DNA of 22,032 bases from an uncultured Actinomycetes bacterium (GTDB taxonomy: Bacteria > Actinomycetota > Actinomycetes > Nanopelagicales > Nanopelagicaceae), in NCBI GenBank assembly GCA_903953805.1, contig CAJBLC010000011.1, positions 1 through 22,032 on the forward strand, written 5' to 3'. Shown in pieces: positions 1 to 6,611 of this stretch. How positions within the stretch are numbered: the first letter of the stretch is position 1; each line of letters starts with the position of its first letter. The notes below the pieces were generated by a model that was not told where the DNA came from, searched no databases, and saw only the letters and a list, made by a program, of their open reading frames with translations. The position numbers and the translations under genes were made by a program.

Positions 1-788
1 ATGCCGCCTGGTTCTGGCGTACCGGTGCCGGGTGCCATACCTGGATCAACAACATCGATGTCGACAGATAGGAAGACGCCATCACATTCGTCCGTGAGTG
101 TTGCAAAGGATTCATCTAATACAGCCTTTAAACCCCGGTGATGAATCTCGGTCATCTCATATGAGCGCATCTTCTGATTGCTCATCCAATCAAGTGTGGC
201 CGGTTCAGGCCAATATCCTCGAAGTCCGAGCTGAAGGAAACGGTCGCCGCGAACTGCACCAGAATCAATGAGTCGACGCATTGGTGTTCCGTGACCGACA
301 AGTGATCCATTTTGAGTATCACCAGTATCTGCGTGAGCATCGAAGTGGATCATCGAGACTTTGCCCCAGCCAAACTTATTTGCAATTCCAACAACATCGG
401 CCGAAGTGATTGAGTGGTCGCCGCCAAGTACTAATGGAATCGCACCGCTTGCAGTGATCTTCTGAGTCGCCTCTTCGAGAAGTTTGAGCGCCTTCACCAA
501 ATCATCTGGTGGCATAAGCAAGTCGCCAGCATCGACAACCTTGAGATCCTTCAGCCCATCGGTACGGAGCGCCATATGAGGGCGTTCACCATCGTGAGGA
601 AGGTAATCGGTTCCACGAATCGCCTGCGGACCGAATTTGGCACCAGAGCGAAATGATGTGCCTGAATCAATCGGAGCACCAATGATGACGACATCTGCGC
701 CAGCATAACTTTCAGGGACGTCTAGATCGCAGGACGGAACTCCAAGAAAGGTAAATGCTGGTCCATACATATTTCCGATATATGCCAT
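1..788 (-). CDS. speB: Agmatinase / guanidino-acid ureohydrolase (partial, C-terminus off the window)
   Basis: Arginase/agmatinase-family manganese enzyme that hydrolyses a guanidino compound to urea and an amine; agmatine to putrescine is the best guess. I translated 262 codons on the minus strand from the ATG at 786-788 with no stop; the rest lies beyond base 1. The binuclear Mn site is complete: GGDHS with H125, HFDAHAD with D150, H152 and D154, and SVDIDVVDP with D243 and D245, followed by the family stretch APGTGTPEPGG. GHGTP (H166) sits where the substrate loop is expected. It lies directly downstream of a decarboxylase that could make agmatine, which favours agmatinase. Guanidinobutyrase is a real alternative because gabT is also close by. 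Family certain, substrate not. Confidence 0.9.
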   Translation of the reverse strand, partial: MAYIGNMYGPAFTFLGVPSCDLDVPESYAGADVVIIGAPIDSGTSFRSGAKFGPQAIRGTDYLPHDGERPHMALRTDGLKDLKVVDAGDLLMPPDDLVKALKLLEEATQKITASGAIPLVLGGDHSITSADVVGIANKFGWGKVSMIHFDAHADTGDTQNGSLVGHGTPMRRLIDSGAVRGDRFLQLGLRGYWPEPATLDWMSNQKMRSYEMTEIHHRGLKAVLDESFATLTDECDGVFLSVDIDVVDPGMAPGTGTPEPGG

Positions 789-794
789 GTGGTG

Positions 795-800
795 ATCCTA
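795..800 (-). promoter_or_regulatory. -10-like hexamer TAGGAT for a probable leaderless agmatinase mRNA
   Basis: On the minus strand TAGGAT is followed by six bases (CACCAC) and the agmatinase ATG, the spacing expected of a leaderless transcript. Its first three bases are the TAG stop codon of the upstream decarboxylase gene. The AGGA in it could instead act as a Shine-Dalgarno core 7 bases from the ATG, so the same bases allow either independent transcription or operon translation. Confidence 0.45.
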
Positions 801-2228
801 CTTAACGACGCGATAACTATCGAGAGTCGAATCCGTCGCATATGCGATGCGCACGCCAGCCGCCTTTGATTTAGCAAGACCATCGATGATCTGTTCTGTA
901 AGGAGTTCGCCAGGGGCGACAACTGCTACGCCAGGGGGATACGGAGCGATGAGATCGGCGGAAACTCTGCCACGAGCGTTCGCAGCCGAGACCATCTCGG
1001 TATCGGCAAAGTAAGCATCGCGCATTGAGATACCGCGAGTCGGTACTACAGACCAACTCAGCGCAGTCGCTGAAGGTCTTGCTACCTGCTGAAGTGATTG
1101 AAGAATGGGAATGAGGGTCTGAGCGAGATAGTCGAAATCTTCGTGCGTATCGGCCAAGGTCGCTAAGAAGACGACCGTGTCACGATCGGCCATCTCAACT
1201 CTGATCCCAGCGTTTCCAAGGGCCTTTTCGATGTCAACGCCAGAGGCTCCGAGTTGGTTTGCTCGAAGCACAACCTTTGCTGGATCAAAACGGCCAGCCG
1301 CAAAATCTGATGGATCGAGGAAAATCGGAAGATCAAACTCTTTCTGCACCGTTGCCTTAAAGGTTGCAATATGCGCGAGCATCGAGCCGAGCAGTTCATC
1401 GCCGCGACTTTCGAGAAGCGCCCGGACGCCGTCGATAGATGCCAGCGGCGCACCTGCAGGAGAAGTGGTGTGGGTCGTTTCAAAGGATTGTTCAACTCTG
1501 GCAAGGTTGAGGAACTTTCCCTGTGCAACGAGTAATGCACTCGCGCTATAGCCCGGGAGAGCTTTGTGAACACTTGTGATCAGTGCATCAGCGCCCATCT
1601 GGATGCAATGGCGAGGGAGATTCTCATGGAAGCCAAAATGTCCACCCCATGCTGCATCGATGATGACAGGAATACTGTGTTGGTGCGCCTCATGAATGAG
1701 TGCGGGGAGATCGGAGATGGCTCCAAGGTACCCAGGTTCGGTCAGCAGCAGCGCAATCGGCTTTTGATCGAGAACTTTTTTAAATTCGTTGAGAGAGATT
1801 CCAGTCGGAACACCAGTCGCTTCGTCGATCTCAGGTGAGAGCCAGAGTGGTTCAAGACCAGCAAGCACTAGCGCTGAGAGAACTGACCGGTGAGCAGTTC
1901 GAGTGACCGCAATCTTGTCGCCTGGTTTTCCGAGAGCAAGGATGATCGCTTGATTGGCATGAGTTGATCCGCCAGTCGAAAATCGCGCGTAATCAGCACC
2001 CCAGAGTTTTGCAGCTAAGCCTTCTGAGTGGCGGAGCACTTGATTCGTCAGCTTGATTTCATCTAAGCCACCGTAGAGAGGAGTGTCTGAGTCGACGATT
2101 GCTCCGAGACCAGCGTCGAGTCGGGCCGCCTTCTGCTTGTGTCCAGGAATGGTGAATGGAGTGCGCTGGCTCTCAAAGTAGGAGAGGTAGGCATCAAGGA
2201 GAGGTGCGCTCGCTCGTAACTCGCTCAT
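798..2228 (-). CDS. Orn/Lys/Arg decarboxylase, PLP-dependent (probably arginine decarboxylase)
   Basis: Fold-type I PLP amino-acid decarboxylase of the short form (476 residues, similar to Bacillus SpeA), cytoplasmic. Numbered from the chosen start: IPGHK at 28, GGSTHANQ at 86-93, DAAWGGH with D191 to pair with the PLP ring nitrogen, and SVHKALPG with K222 as the Schiff-base lysine. A C-terminal block with SMRDAYF and PYPPGV is typical of the family. I prefer the ATG at 2226-2228 (MSELRASAPL) because TAGGCT lies seven bases upstream of it; a GTG at 2265-2267 would add 13 residues. Placed before an agmatinase-type gene it most likely converts arginine to agmatine. Lysine or ornithine cannot be excluded from sequence alone. 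Confidence 0.88.
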   Translation of the reverse strand: MSELRASAPLLDAYLSYFESQRTPFTIPGHKQKAARLDAGLGAIVDSDTPLYGGLDEIKLTNQVLRHSEGLAAKLWGADYARFSTGGSTHANQAIILALGKPGDKIAVTRTAHRSVLSALVLAGLEPLWLSPEIDEATGVPTGISLNEFKKVLDQKPIALLLTEPGYLGAISDLPALIHEAHQHSIPVIIDAAWGGHFGFHENLPRHCIQMGADALITSVHKALPGYSASALLVAQGKFLNLARVEQSFETTHTTSPAGAPLASIDGVRALLESRGDELLGSMLAHIATFKATVQKEFDLPIFLDPSDFAAGRFDPAKVVLRANQLGASGVDIEKALGNAGIRVEMADRDTVVFLATLADTHEDFDYLAQTLIPILQSLQQVARPSATALSWSVVPTRGISMRDAYFADTEMVSAANARGRVSADLIAPYPPGVAVVAPGELLTEQIIDGLAKSKAAGVRIAYATDSTLDSYRVVK

Positions 2229-2235
2229 AAGGTTA

Positions 2236-2241
2236 AGCCTA
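2236..2241 (-). promoter_or_regulatory. -10-like hexamer TAGGCT for the decarboxylase gene
   Basis: Minus-strand TAGGCT, then seven bases, then the ATG. No good Shine-Dalgarno fits this ATG. The hexamer supports the shorter start and a leaderless transcript. No clear -35 is visible. Confidence 0.45.
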
Positions 2242-2281
2242 ACTTCACTTTCCTCGGCGCGCTGCACCGCCCCCGTGGCTT

Positions 2282-2287
2282 TAGACT
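2282..2287 (+). promoter_or_regulatory. -10-like hexamer TAGACT for a probable leaderless gabT mRNA
   Basis: TAGACT is followed by six bases (TTACCT) and then the ATG of gabT. There is no purine-rich ribosome binding site, so a leaderless transcript starting at or next to the A of ATG is the simplest reading. It faces the decarboxylase promoter about 40 bases away. Confidence 0.55.
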
Positions 2288-2293
2288 TTACCT

Positions 2294-3634
2294 ATGATCG
2301 ATACAGATACAGTCCCGCAGGTTCGTCGAGTAGTTACCGCTATTCCTGGACCAAAGTCAGCTGAGGTGCTTAAGCGCCGCACAGAGGCGACTTCTGGCGG
2401 ACTCGGTATGGCGATCCCGGTCATTGTTGAGAAAGCACATGATGCGATTATCTTGGATATCGATGGAAATCAGATCATCGATCTTGGTGCAGGTATTGGC
2501 GTAACCAATGTTGGCAATAGCGCACCTCGCGTCGTTGCTCGCGTGATCAAGCAGGTTCAAGAATTTACTCATACGAACTTCACCACCGCTCCTTACGAGA
2601 ATTACATTGAAGTCTGCGAATGGCTTAATAAGAACACACCAGGAACTTTCGCGAAGAAGTCGGTACTCGTGAACTCCGGCGCAGAAGCGGTCGAGAATGC
2701 AATCAAGATTGCTCGTCACTTCACAAAGCGCCAGGCGATTGTTGTCTTTGAACATGCTTATCACGGTCGCACCAACCTCACGATGGCGCTCACTGCAAAG
2801 AACATGCCTTACAAGGATGGCTTCGGACCATTCGCCCCTGAGATTTATCGCATGCCAATGCCATATTCATATCGTTATGAAGGCGATCTTGCGAATATCA
2901 CAGCCGAGTCACTCGACCATGTCACTCATAAGATTGAGAAAGAGATCGGCGCAAAAAATGTGGCAGCGATTTTGATCGAGCCTATTTTGGGTGAAGGTGG
3001 ATTCATCGTTCCACCAAAGGGATTCCTCCCAGGACTTCAGAAATATTCACAAGAGAATGGCATCCTCTTTATTGCCGATGAAGTACAAGCTGGTTTTGCT
3101 CGCACTGGCCACCTCTTCGCAAGCGAGGATGAGGGAGTTGTTCCAGATCTCATCACAACTGCAAAGGGAATTGGCGGAGGTCTTCCATTAGCTGCAGTCA
3201 CAGGACGTGCTGATGTGATGGATTCAAGCCACGTTGCCGGTCTTGGTGGAACGTACGGCGGAAATCCACTTGCTTGCGCGGCAGCGCTTGGAGTCTTTGA
3301 AACGATTGAAGAAGAAGGTCTCGTCGCTCGCGCTCGTCTCATTGGCGATATTTTGAGCACTCGCCTCAACGCGATGATGGCTAAGTACTCTGTTATCGGT
3401 GAAGTGCGTGGCCGTGGCGCTATGCAGGCGATCGAACTCATCAAGCCAGGATCGAAAGAGCCAAATCCTGATGCGATGGCGAAGGTTATTAAATATTGCC
3501 AGCAAAATGGCGTATTGATTCTGACTGCTGGCACATATGGAAATGTCATCCGCTTCTTGCCACCACTCGTGATCACTGAAGAACTTCTTCATGACGCTCT
3601 TGATGTTCTCGAAGCTGGATTCGCAACGCTCTAA
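2294..3634 (+). CDS. gabT: 4-aminobutyrate aminotransferase (class III aminotransferase)
   Basis: PLP-dependent class III omega-aminotransferase, 446 residues, the usual GabT length. It moves the amino group of GABA to 2-oxoglutarate, giving succinate semialdehyde and glutamate. Visible motifs are VNSGAEAVENA at 126-136 (PLP phosphate region), HAYHGRT at 154-160, IEPILGEGG around 228-236, ADEVQAGFARTG at 261-272 with the Asp that holds the PLP nitrogen, and TTAKGIGGGLP with the Schiff-base K291. The ADEVQ sequence and overall pattern match actinobacterial GabT. It is divergent from the decarboxylase/agmatinase pair with 65 bases between starts, consistent with polyamine or arginine breakdown through GABA. 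A putrescine or 5-aminovalerate aminotransferase is possible. Confidence 0.88.
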   Translation: MIDTDTVPQVRRVVTAIPGPKSAEVLKRRTEATSGGLGMAIPVIVEKAHDAIILDIDGNQIIDLGAGIGVTNVGNSAPRVVARVIKQVQEFTHTNFTTAPYENYIEVCEWLNKNTPGTFAKKSVLVNSGAEAVENAIKIARHFTKRQAIVVFEHAYHGRTNLTMALTAKNMPYKDGFGPFAPEIYRMPMPYSYRYEGDLANITAESLDHVTHKIEKEIGAKNVAAILIEPILGEGGFIVPPKGFLPGLQKYSQENGILFIADEVQAGFARTGHLFASEDEGVVPDLITTAKGIGGGLPLAAVTGRADVMDSSHVAGLGGTYGGNPLACAAALGVFETIEEEGLVARARLIGDILSTRLNAMMAKYSVIGEVRGRGAMQAIELIKPGSKEPNPDAMAKVIKYCQQNGVLILTAGTYGNVIRFLPPLVITEELLHDALDVLEAGFATL

Positions 3635-3643
3635 CTCTTGCAA

Positions 3644-3649
3644 TAGGTT
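3644..3649 (+). promoter_or_regulatory. -10-like hexamer TAGGTT before the DUF2236 gene
   Basis: TAGGTT, six bases (CACCTT), then the GTG start. It lies in the 21 bases between the gabT stop and this gene, so the gene may have its own leaderless transcript. AGG in the hexamer is too weak to be a convincing ribosome binding site. Confidence 0.4.
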
Positions 3650-3655
3650 CACCTT

Positions 3656-4531
3656 GTGAAGAGTCGGATCGCTAATCGATTTCGTCAGATCGTTTCAGGT
3701 TCTCCTGATGGCCGACCTGATTGGGTCAAGCAGATTGAGATTGGTGATGATGCCGGTCTCTTTGGCGCCGATAGTCCAGTATGGAAAGTTCATGGGGATA
3801 TCGCGACTCTCGTCGGTGGAGTTCGAGCGCTCTTATTACAAGCGGCTCATCCGGCAGCTCTCACTGGTGTGGCAGAACATTCTCGATATGAGAGTGATCC
3901 TCTAGGACGCCTAGCTGGAACATCGCGCTGGTTAACTATTACAACCTTTGGTTCTACCCAGGCAATTGAACGTGAAGCGCAGCGAGTTAATGAGATGCAC
4001 AAGCGAGTTACTGGTGACTACACCAATAAATCAGGGGAGAGTGCACCATACAAGGCATCTGATCCCCGATATTTATTATGGGTTCATTGTGCTTTCACAG
4101 ATTCGTTCCTAGAGACCCACCTTGCATTCAACCCAGAATTCGCAGATGGAGATGAATATGTGAATCAGTGGGCGAAGAGCGCCGTTGGACTCGGATTGAA
4201 AGAGGCGCCATTAAGCCGTGCAGAATTAACGGCAACGATGGATGGATTTGCTGCTCACGAGTTGGCCCGATCGGAACATACTGCTGATGTCGTTCGATTT
4301 ATTATGAAGCCACCTCTCGGTAGCGCGCCATTGCTCTTCTATCGATTCCTCGCAAAGAGCGCGGTCTACACGTTGACCCCACAGCAACGTTCCATTTTGG
4401 GACTCAAGCAGGTAAGTCGAGCCTGGGTAACGACAACGAAGTATCTCCTTGCAGCGCTCTCCTGGACGCTCGGCAAAGAGTCGCCGAGCCAAGAGGTTGC
4501 GCGTAGTCGAATCGCACGAATAGGTGGTTAA
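3656..4531 (+). CDS. DUF2236 / MpaB-type oxygenase-like protein
   Basis: 291-residue member of the DUF2236 family, which contains fungal MpaB and the rubber oxygenase Lcp. Features seen are a GTG start, WKVHGD with H46, a helix with LLLQAAHPAALTG (H65) and EHSRYESDPLGRL, TTFGS, a central R138-Y, LWVHCAFTDSFLE with H144, and a basic C-terminal end. The spaced histidines fit the haem-binding role proposed for the family. No signal peptide is present, so it is probably cytoplasmic or peripherally membrane-bound. The substrate of bacterial members is mostly unknown and the neighbours do not settle it. Its own -10-like element suggests expression separate from gabT. Confidence 0.82.
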   Translation: MKSRIANRFRQIVSGSPDGRPDWVKQIEIGDDAGLFGADSPVWKVHGDIATLVGGVRALLLQAAHPAALTGVAEHSRYESDPLGRLAGTSRWLTITTFGSTQAIEREAQRVNEMHKRVTGDYTNKSGESAPYKASDPRYLLWVHCAFTDSFLETHLAFNPEFADGDEYVNQWAKSAVGLGLKEAPLSRAELTATMDGFAAHELARSEHTADVVRFIMKPPLGSAPLLFYRFLAKSAVYTLTPQQRSILGLKQVSRAWVTTTKYLLAALSWTLGKESPSQEVARSRIARIGG

Positions 4532-4534
4532 TGG

Positions 4535-4558
4535 ATTTAGTTGAATATTCAACTAAAT
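4535..4558. promoter_or_regulatory. Perfect 24-bp palindrome, probable operator of the dioxygenase gene
   Basis: Two exact 12-base half-sites (ATTTAGTTGAAT and its reverse complement) with no spacer. It starts four bases after the DUF2236 stop codon and ends three bases before TAATAT, so a bound protein would cover the -35 region and spacer of the dioxygenase promoter. The size and AT-rich symmetry recall MarR-type operators, but no regulator is encoded in the window. As RNA it could form a hairpin, but no U-run follows, so an operator is preferred to a terminator. Confidence 0.7.
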
Positions 4559-4560
4559 TG

Positions 4561-4566
4561 TAATAT
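4561..4566 (+). promoter_or_regulatory. -10 element TAATAT of the dioxygenase gene
   Basis: TAATAT is the closest match to the TATAAT consensus among the promoters noted here. It lies nine bases before the ATG at 4576, so the message would have a leader of only a few bases or none. There is no Shine-Dalgarno sequence. The adjacent palindrome covers the place of a -35. Confidence 0.6.
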
Positions 4567-4575
4567 CCTCATCGC

Positions 4576-5358
4576 ATGACCACAGATTCAGGAATCAAAG
4601 CACCAGCGCTCTACATTGGCCATGGCGCTCCACCATTACTTGATGACCCAATCTGGAGTGGCCAACTTGAATCCTGGAGCTCTCAGCTCATAAAACCAAA
4701 AGCGATCTTGATCGTGAGCGCCCACTGGGAATCTGCTCCGCTCTCTTTAAGTTCCACCGAGCCGGGAACACCATTGATCTATGACTTTGGTGGGTTTGCT
4801 CCGAAGTATTACCAATTGCAATATCCAGCACCGGTTGCACCTGAGCTAGCGGCACGAATCAAGGCACTCATCGGCGAACCTGTTGTGGAGCATCGCCGAG
4901 GTCTTGATCATGGCGCCTATGTTCCATTAATGAAGATGTATCCGGCAGCCGATGTTCCCGTGATTCAGATGTCGATCCCGACATTTGATCCCGAGAAACT
5001 TTTTAAGCTTGGACAGAAGTTAGCTCCACTTCGCGACGAAGGTGTCATGATTATTGGAAGCGGATTCATGACCCATGGGCTCCCATTCCTTCGAGATTTC
5101 TCCATCAATGCGACGCCTCCTGGCTGGTCCCAAGAGTTTGATATCTGGGCGAAAGAAGTCTTGGATCGCGGCGCTGTCGATGAGTTGATGAATTACAAGT
5201 CACTCGCACCAGGTATGCCGTATGCGCATCCAACGGTGGAGCACTTTGCACCGATCTTTATTACCTTAGGAGCAGCAACAGTTGCTGATGTCGCACCAGA
5301 TACCACAATTGATGGCTATTGGATGGGGCTTAGCAAGCGCTCCTTCCAAGTTGCTTAA
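4576..5358 (+). CDS. DODA-type (LigB family) extradiol ring-cleavage dioxygenase
   Basis: 260-residue class III extradiol dioxygenase related to plant 4,5-DOPA dioxygenase and E. coli YgiD. It would open a catechol-type ring using a non-haem metal ion. Family marks are IGHGAP with H16, VSAHWE with H50, RGLDHGAYVPL with H112, GSGFMTHG with H168, and AHPTVEHF with H218 and H223; H16, H50, H168 and H223 match the usual metal-binding set. The length is normal and no signal peptide is present. It stands alone behind an operator-like palindrome, suggesting induction by a small phenolic or electrophilic compound (inference). It ends convergent with tgt, eight bases apart. True substrate unknown. Confidence 0.9.
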   Translation: MTTDSGIKAPALYIGHGAPPLLDDPIWSGQLESWSSQLIKPKAILIVSAHWESAPLSLSSTEPGTPLIYDFGGFAPKYYQLQYPAPVAPELAARIKALIGEPVVEHRRGLDHGAYVPLMKMYPAADVPVIQMSIPTFDPEKLFKLGQKLAPLRDEGVMIIGSGFMTHGLPFLRDFSINATPPGWSQEFDIWAKEVLDRGAVDELMNYKSLAPGMPYAHPTVEHFAPIFITLGAATVADVAPDTTIDGYWMGLSKRSFQVA

Positions 5359-5372
5359 GAAATTACTTAAGC
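5353..5372. repeat. Inverted repeat holding both convergent stop codons
   Basis: GCTTAAG, a six-base loop AAATTA, then CTTAAGC. The TAA stop of the dioxygenase lies in the left arm and the TAA stop of tgt (minus strand) in the right arm. The seven-base stem is weak and there is no long T-run, so it is at most a modest two-way terminator. Confidence 0.5.
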
Positions 5373-6593
5373 CTTAGAGCCGTAGAACCTACCTAAGAAA
5401 TCGGCTTTCAAATCGTAGAAGGTGCCGGTAGCTATTGCTTCACGCATTTGATCGACTAACCTGACAATAAATCTCTCGTTGTGAATCGTGGCCAGGGTTG
5501 ATGCCAGCATCTCTTTCGCCTTGAAAAGGTGGTTGAGGTAGGCGGCTGTGTAGTGGGTACAGGTGTAGCAATCACAACTCTCATCAATAGGCGAGAACTG
5601 GCGTTGGTACTTCGAGTTGGTGAGGTTTACTCGTCCAAAAGTAGTAAAGACGGCACTTGTGCGGGCTTGGCGCGATGGCGCAACACAGTCGAAGGTATCT
5701 GCGCCATTTTCGACTCCGACAAAGAGGTCATCGGGTTCGCCGATTCCGAGAAGGTGTCGGGGCTTATTGTCAGGCAACTCTTCACAGAGCCAACTCACGA
5801 TGGTGCCGAGTTTTTCTTTATCGAGTGCGCCACCAAGGCCAAAGCCATCGAAGGTGATGCCATCTTCATTTAATCCAGAGAGATCCTTCGCAGCCTTGCG
5901 ACGTAGATCTTCGTATTGAGCACCTTGCAGAACTCCAAAGAGCGCCTGGTAAGGCTTATCTGATCGCGCTTCTGTTAGGCGACCATGTTCAACGAGACAA
6001 CGCTTAGCCCATAAGCGAGTCCGCTCTAAGGATTTTTGTTGGTACCCACGAGTGTTGTGAAGAGTCGTGCATTCATCAAATGCAAACATGATGTCAGCGC
6101 CAAGTTGATGCTGAATTCCGATGGATACTTCGGGGGTAAATCTATGCATTGATCCATCGAGATGAGATTTAAAAGTGACGCCATCGTCATCGACATGAGC
6201 AAGGCGATCTTTTCCTTCGGCGATTACTTGATCGTCGCGGAAGGTATCTTCATTCATCGCAATAACTTTTTTAAATCCAACACCAAGTGAGAGAACTTGG
6301 AATCCGCCACTGTCAGTAAAGGTCGGACCTGACCAATTCATAAACTTTCCAACACCGCCAGCTTCATCGACGATATCGGGTCCGGGTTGCAAGTAGAGGT
6401 GGTAGGCATTCGCCAAGAGAGCTTGCGCGCCAAGGTCTCCCATTGATTCTGGAAGAACTGCTTTTACAGTCGCCTTCGTTCCGACTGGAATAAATGCAGG
6501 AGTCTGAATTTCTCCATGAGGTGTTGTGATCACACCAGTGCGGCCGAGCGCGCCATCAAGTTGCACAGATTTCTCATATGAAAAGGCGCTCAT
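5367..6593 (-). CDS. tgt: tRNA-guanine(34) transglycosylase (queuosine synthesis)
   Basis: Exchanges guanine 34 in the anticodon of Tyr, His, Asn and Asp tRNAs for the queuosine precursor preQ1. From the chosen start the protein has 408 residues. Seen are TDSGGFQ with D94, LLANAYHLYLQPG at 59-71, FDGFGLGG, LLGIGEPDDL, the nucleophile region DTFDCVAPSR with D302, and the zinc site C340, C342, C345 and H371 (CDCYTC ... HNERF). Compared with E. coli Tgt there is an insertion of about 25 residues near 105-136, and the C-terminus differs. The ATG at 6591-6593 is preferred over an upstream start 14 codons earlier because TAGGAT lies seven bases before it. No other queuosine gene is in the window. 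Confidence 0.95.
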   Translation of the reverse strand: MSAFSYEKSVQLDGALGRTGVITTPHGEIQTPAFIPVGTKATVKAVLPESMGDLGAQALLANAYHLYLQPGPDIVDEAGGVGKFMNWSGPTFTDSGGFQVLSLGVGFKKVIAMNEDTFRDDQVIAEGKDRLAHVDDDGVTFKSHLDGSMHRFTPEVSIGIQHQLGADIMFAFDECTTLHNTRGYQQKSLERTRLWAKRCLVEHGRLTEARSDKPYQALFGVLQGAQYEDLRRKAAKDLSGLNEDGITFDGFGLGGALDKEKLGTIVSWLCEELPDNKPRHLLGIGEPDDLFVGVENGADTFDCVAPSRQARTSAVFTTFGRVNLTNSKYQRQFSPIDESCDCYTCTHYTAAYLNHLFKAKEMLASTLATIHNERFIVRLVDQMREAIATGTFYDLKADFLGRFYGSKA

Positions 6594-6599
6594 TGGCGT

Positions 6600-6606
6600 T
6601 ATCCTA
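6600..6606. promoter_or_regulatory. Bidirectional -10 element (TATCCTA) between tgt and the MFS gene
   Basis: On the plus strand TATCCT (6600-6605) is followed by six bases and the ATG of the MFS gene at 6612. On the minus strand TAGGAT (6606-6601) is followed by seven bases and the ATG of tgt. The two hexamers share five base pairs, and the whole region between the start codons is only 18 bases. Both messages would be leaderless. TAGGAT also holds an AGGA that could serve as a weak ribosome binding site for tgt. Confidence 0.6.
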
Positions 6607-6611
6607 CCGAA

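Noticed and set aside
1177..1551. Plus-strand frame of 124 codons inside the decarboxylase gene
   Set aside because: Lies opposite a clear PLP decarboxylase, has no domain and no start signals; a shadow of the real gene.
3037..3576. Minus-strand frame of 179 codons opposite gabT
   Set aside because: Opposite a well-conserved gabT, low-complexity Pro/Ser/Arg-rich product, no start context.
4535..4558. Palindrome read as a terminator for the DUF2236 gene
   Set aside because: AT-rich with no T-run afterwards and a good -10 box three bases downstream; an operator fits better.
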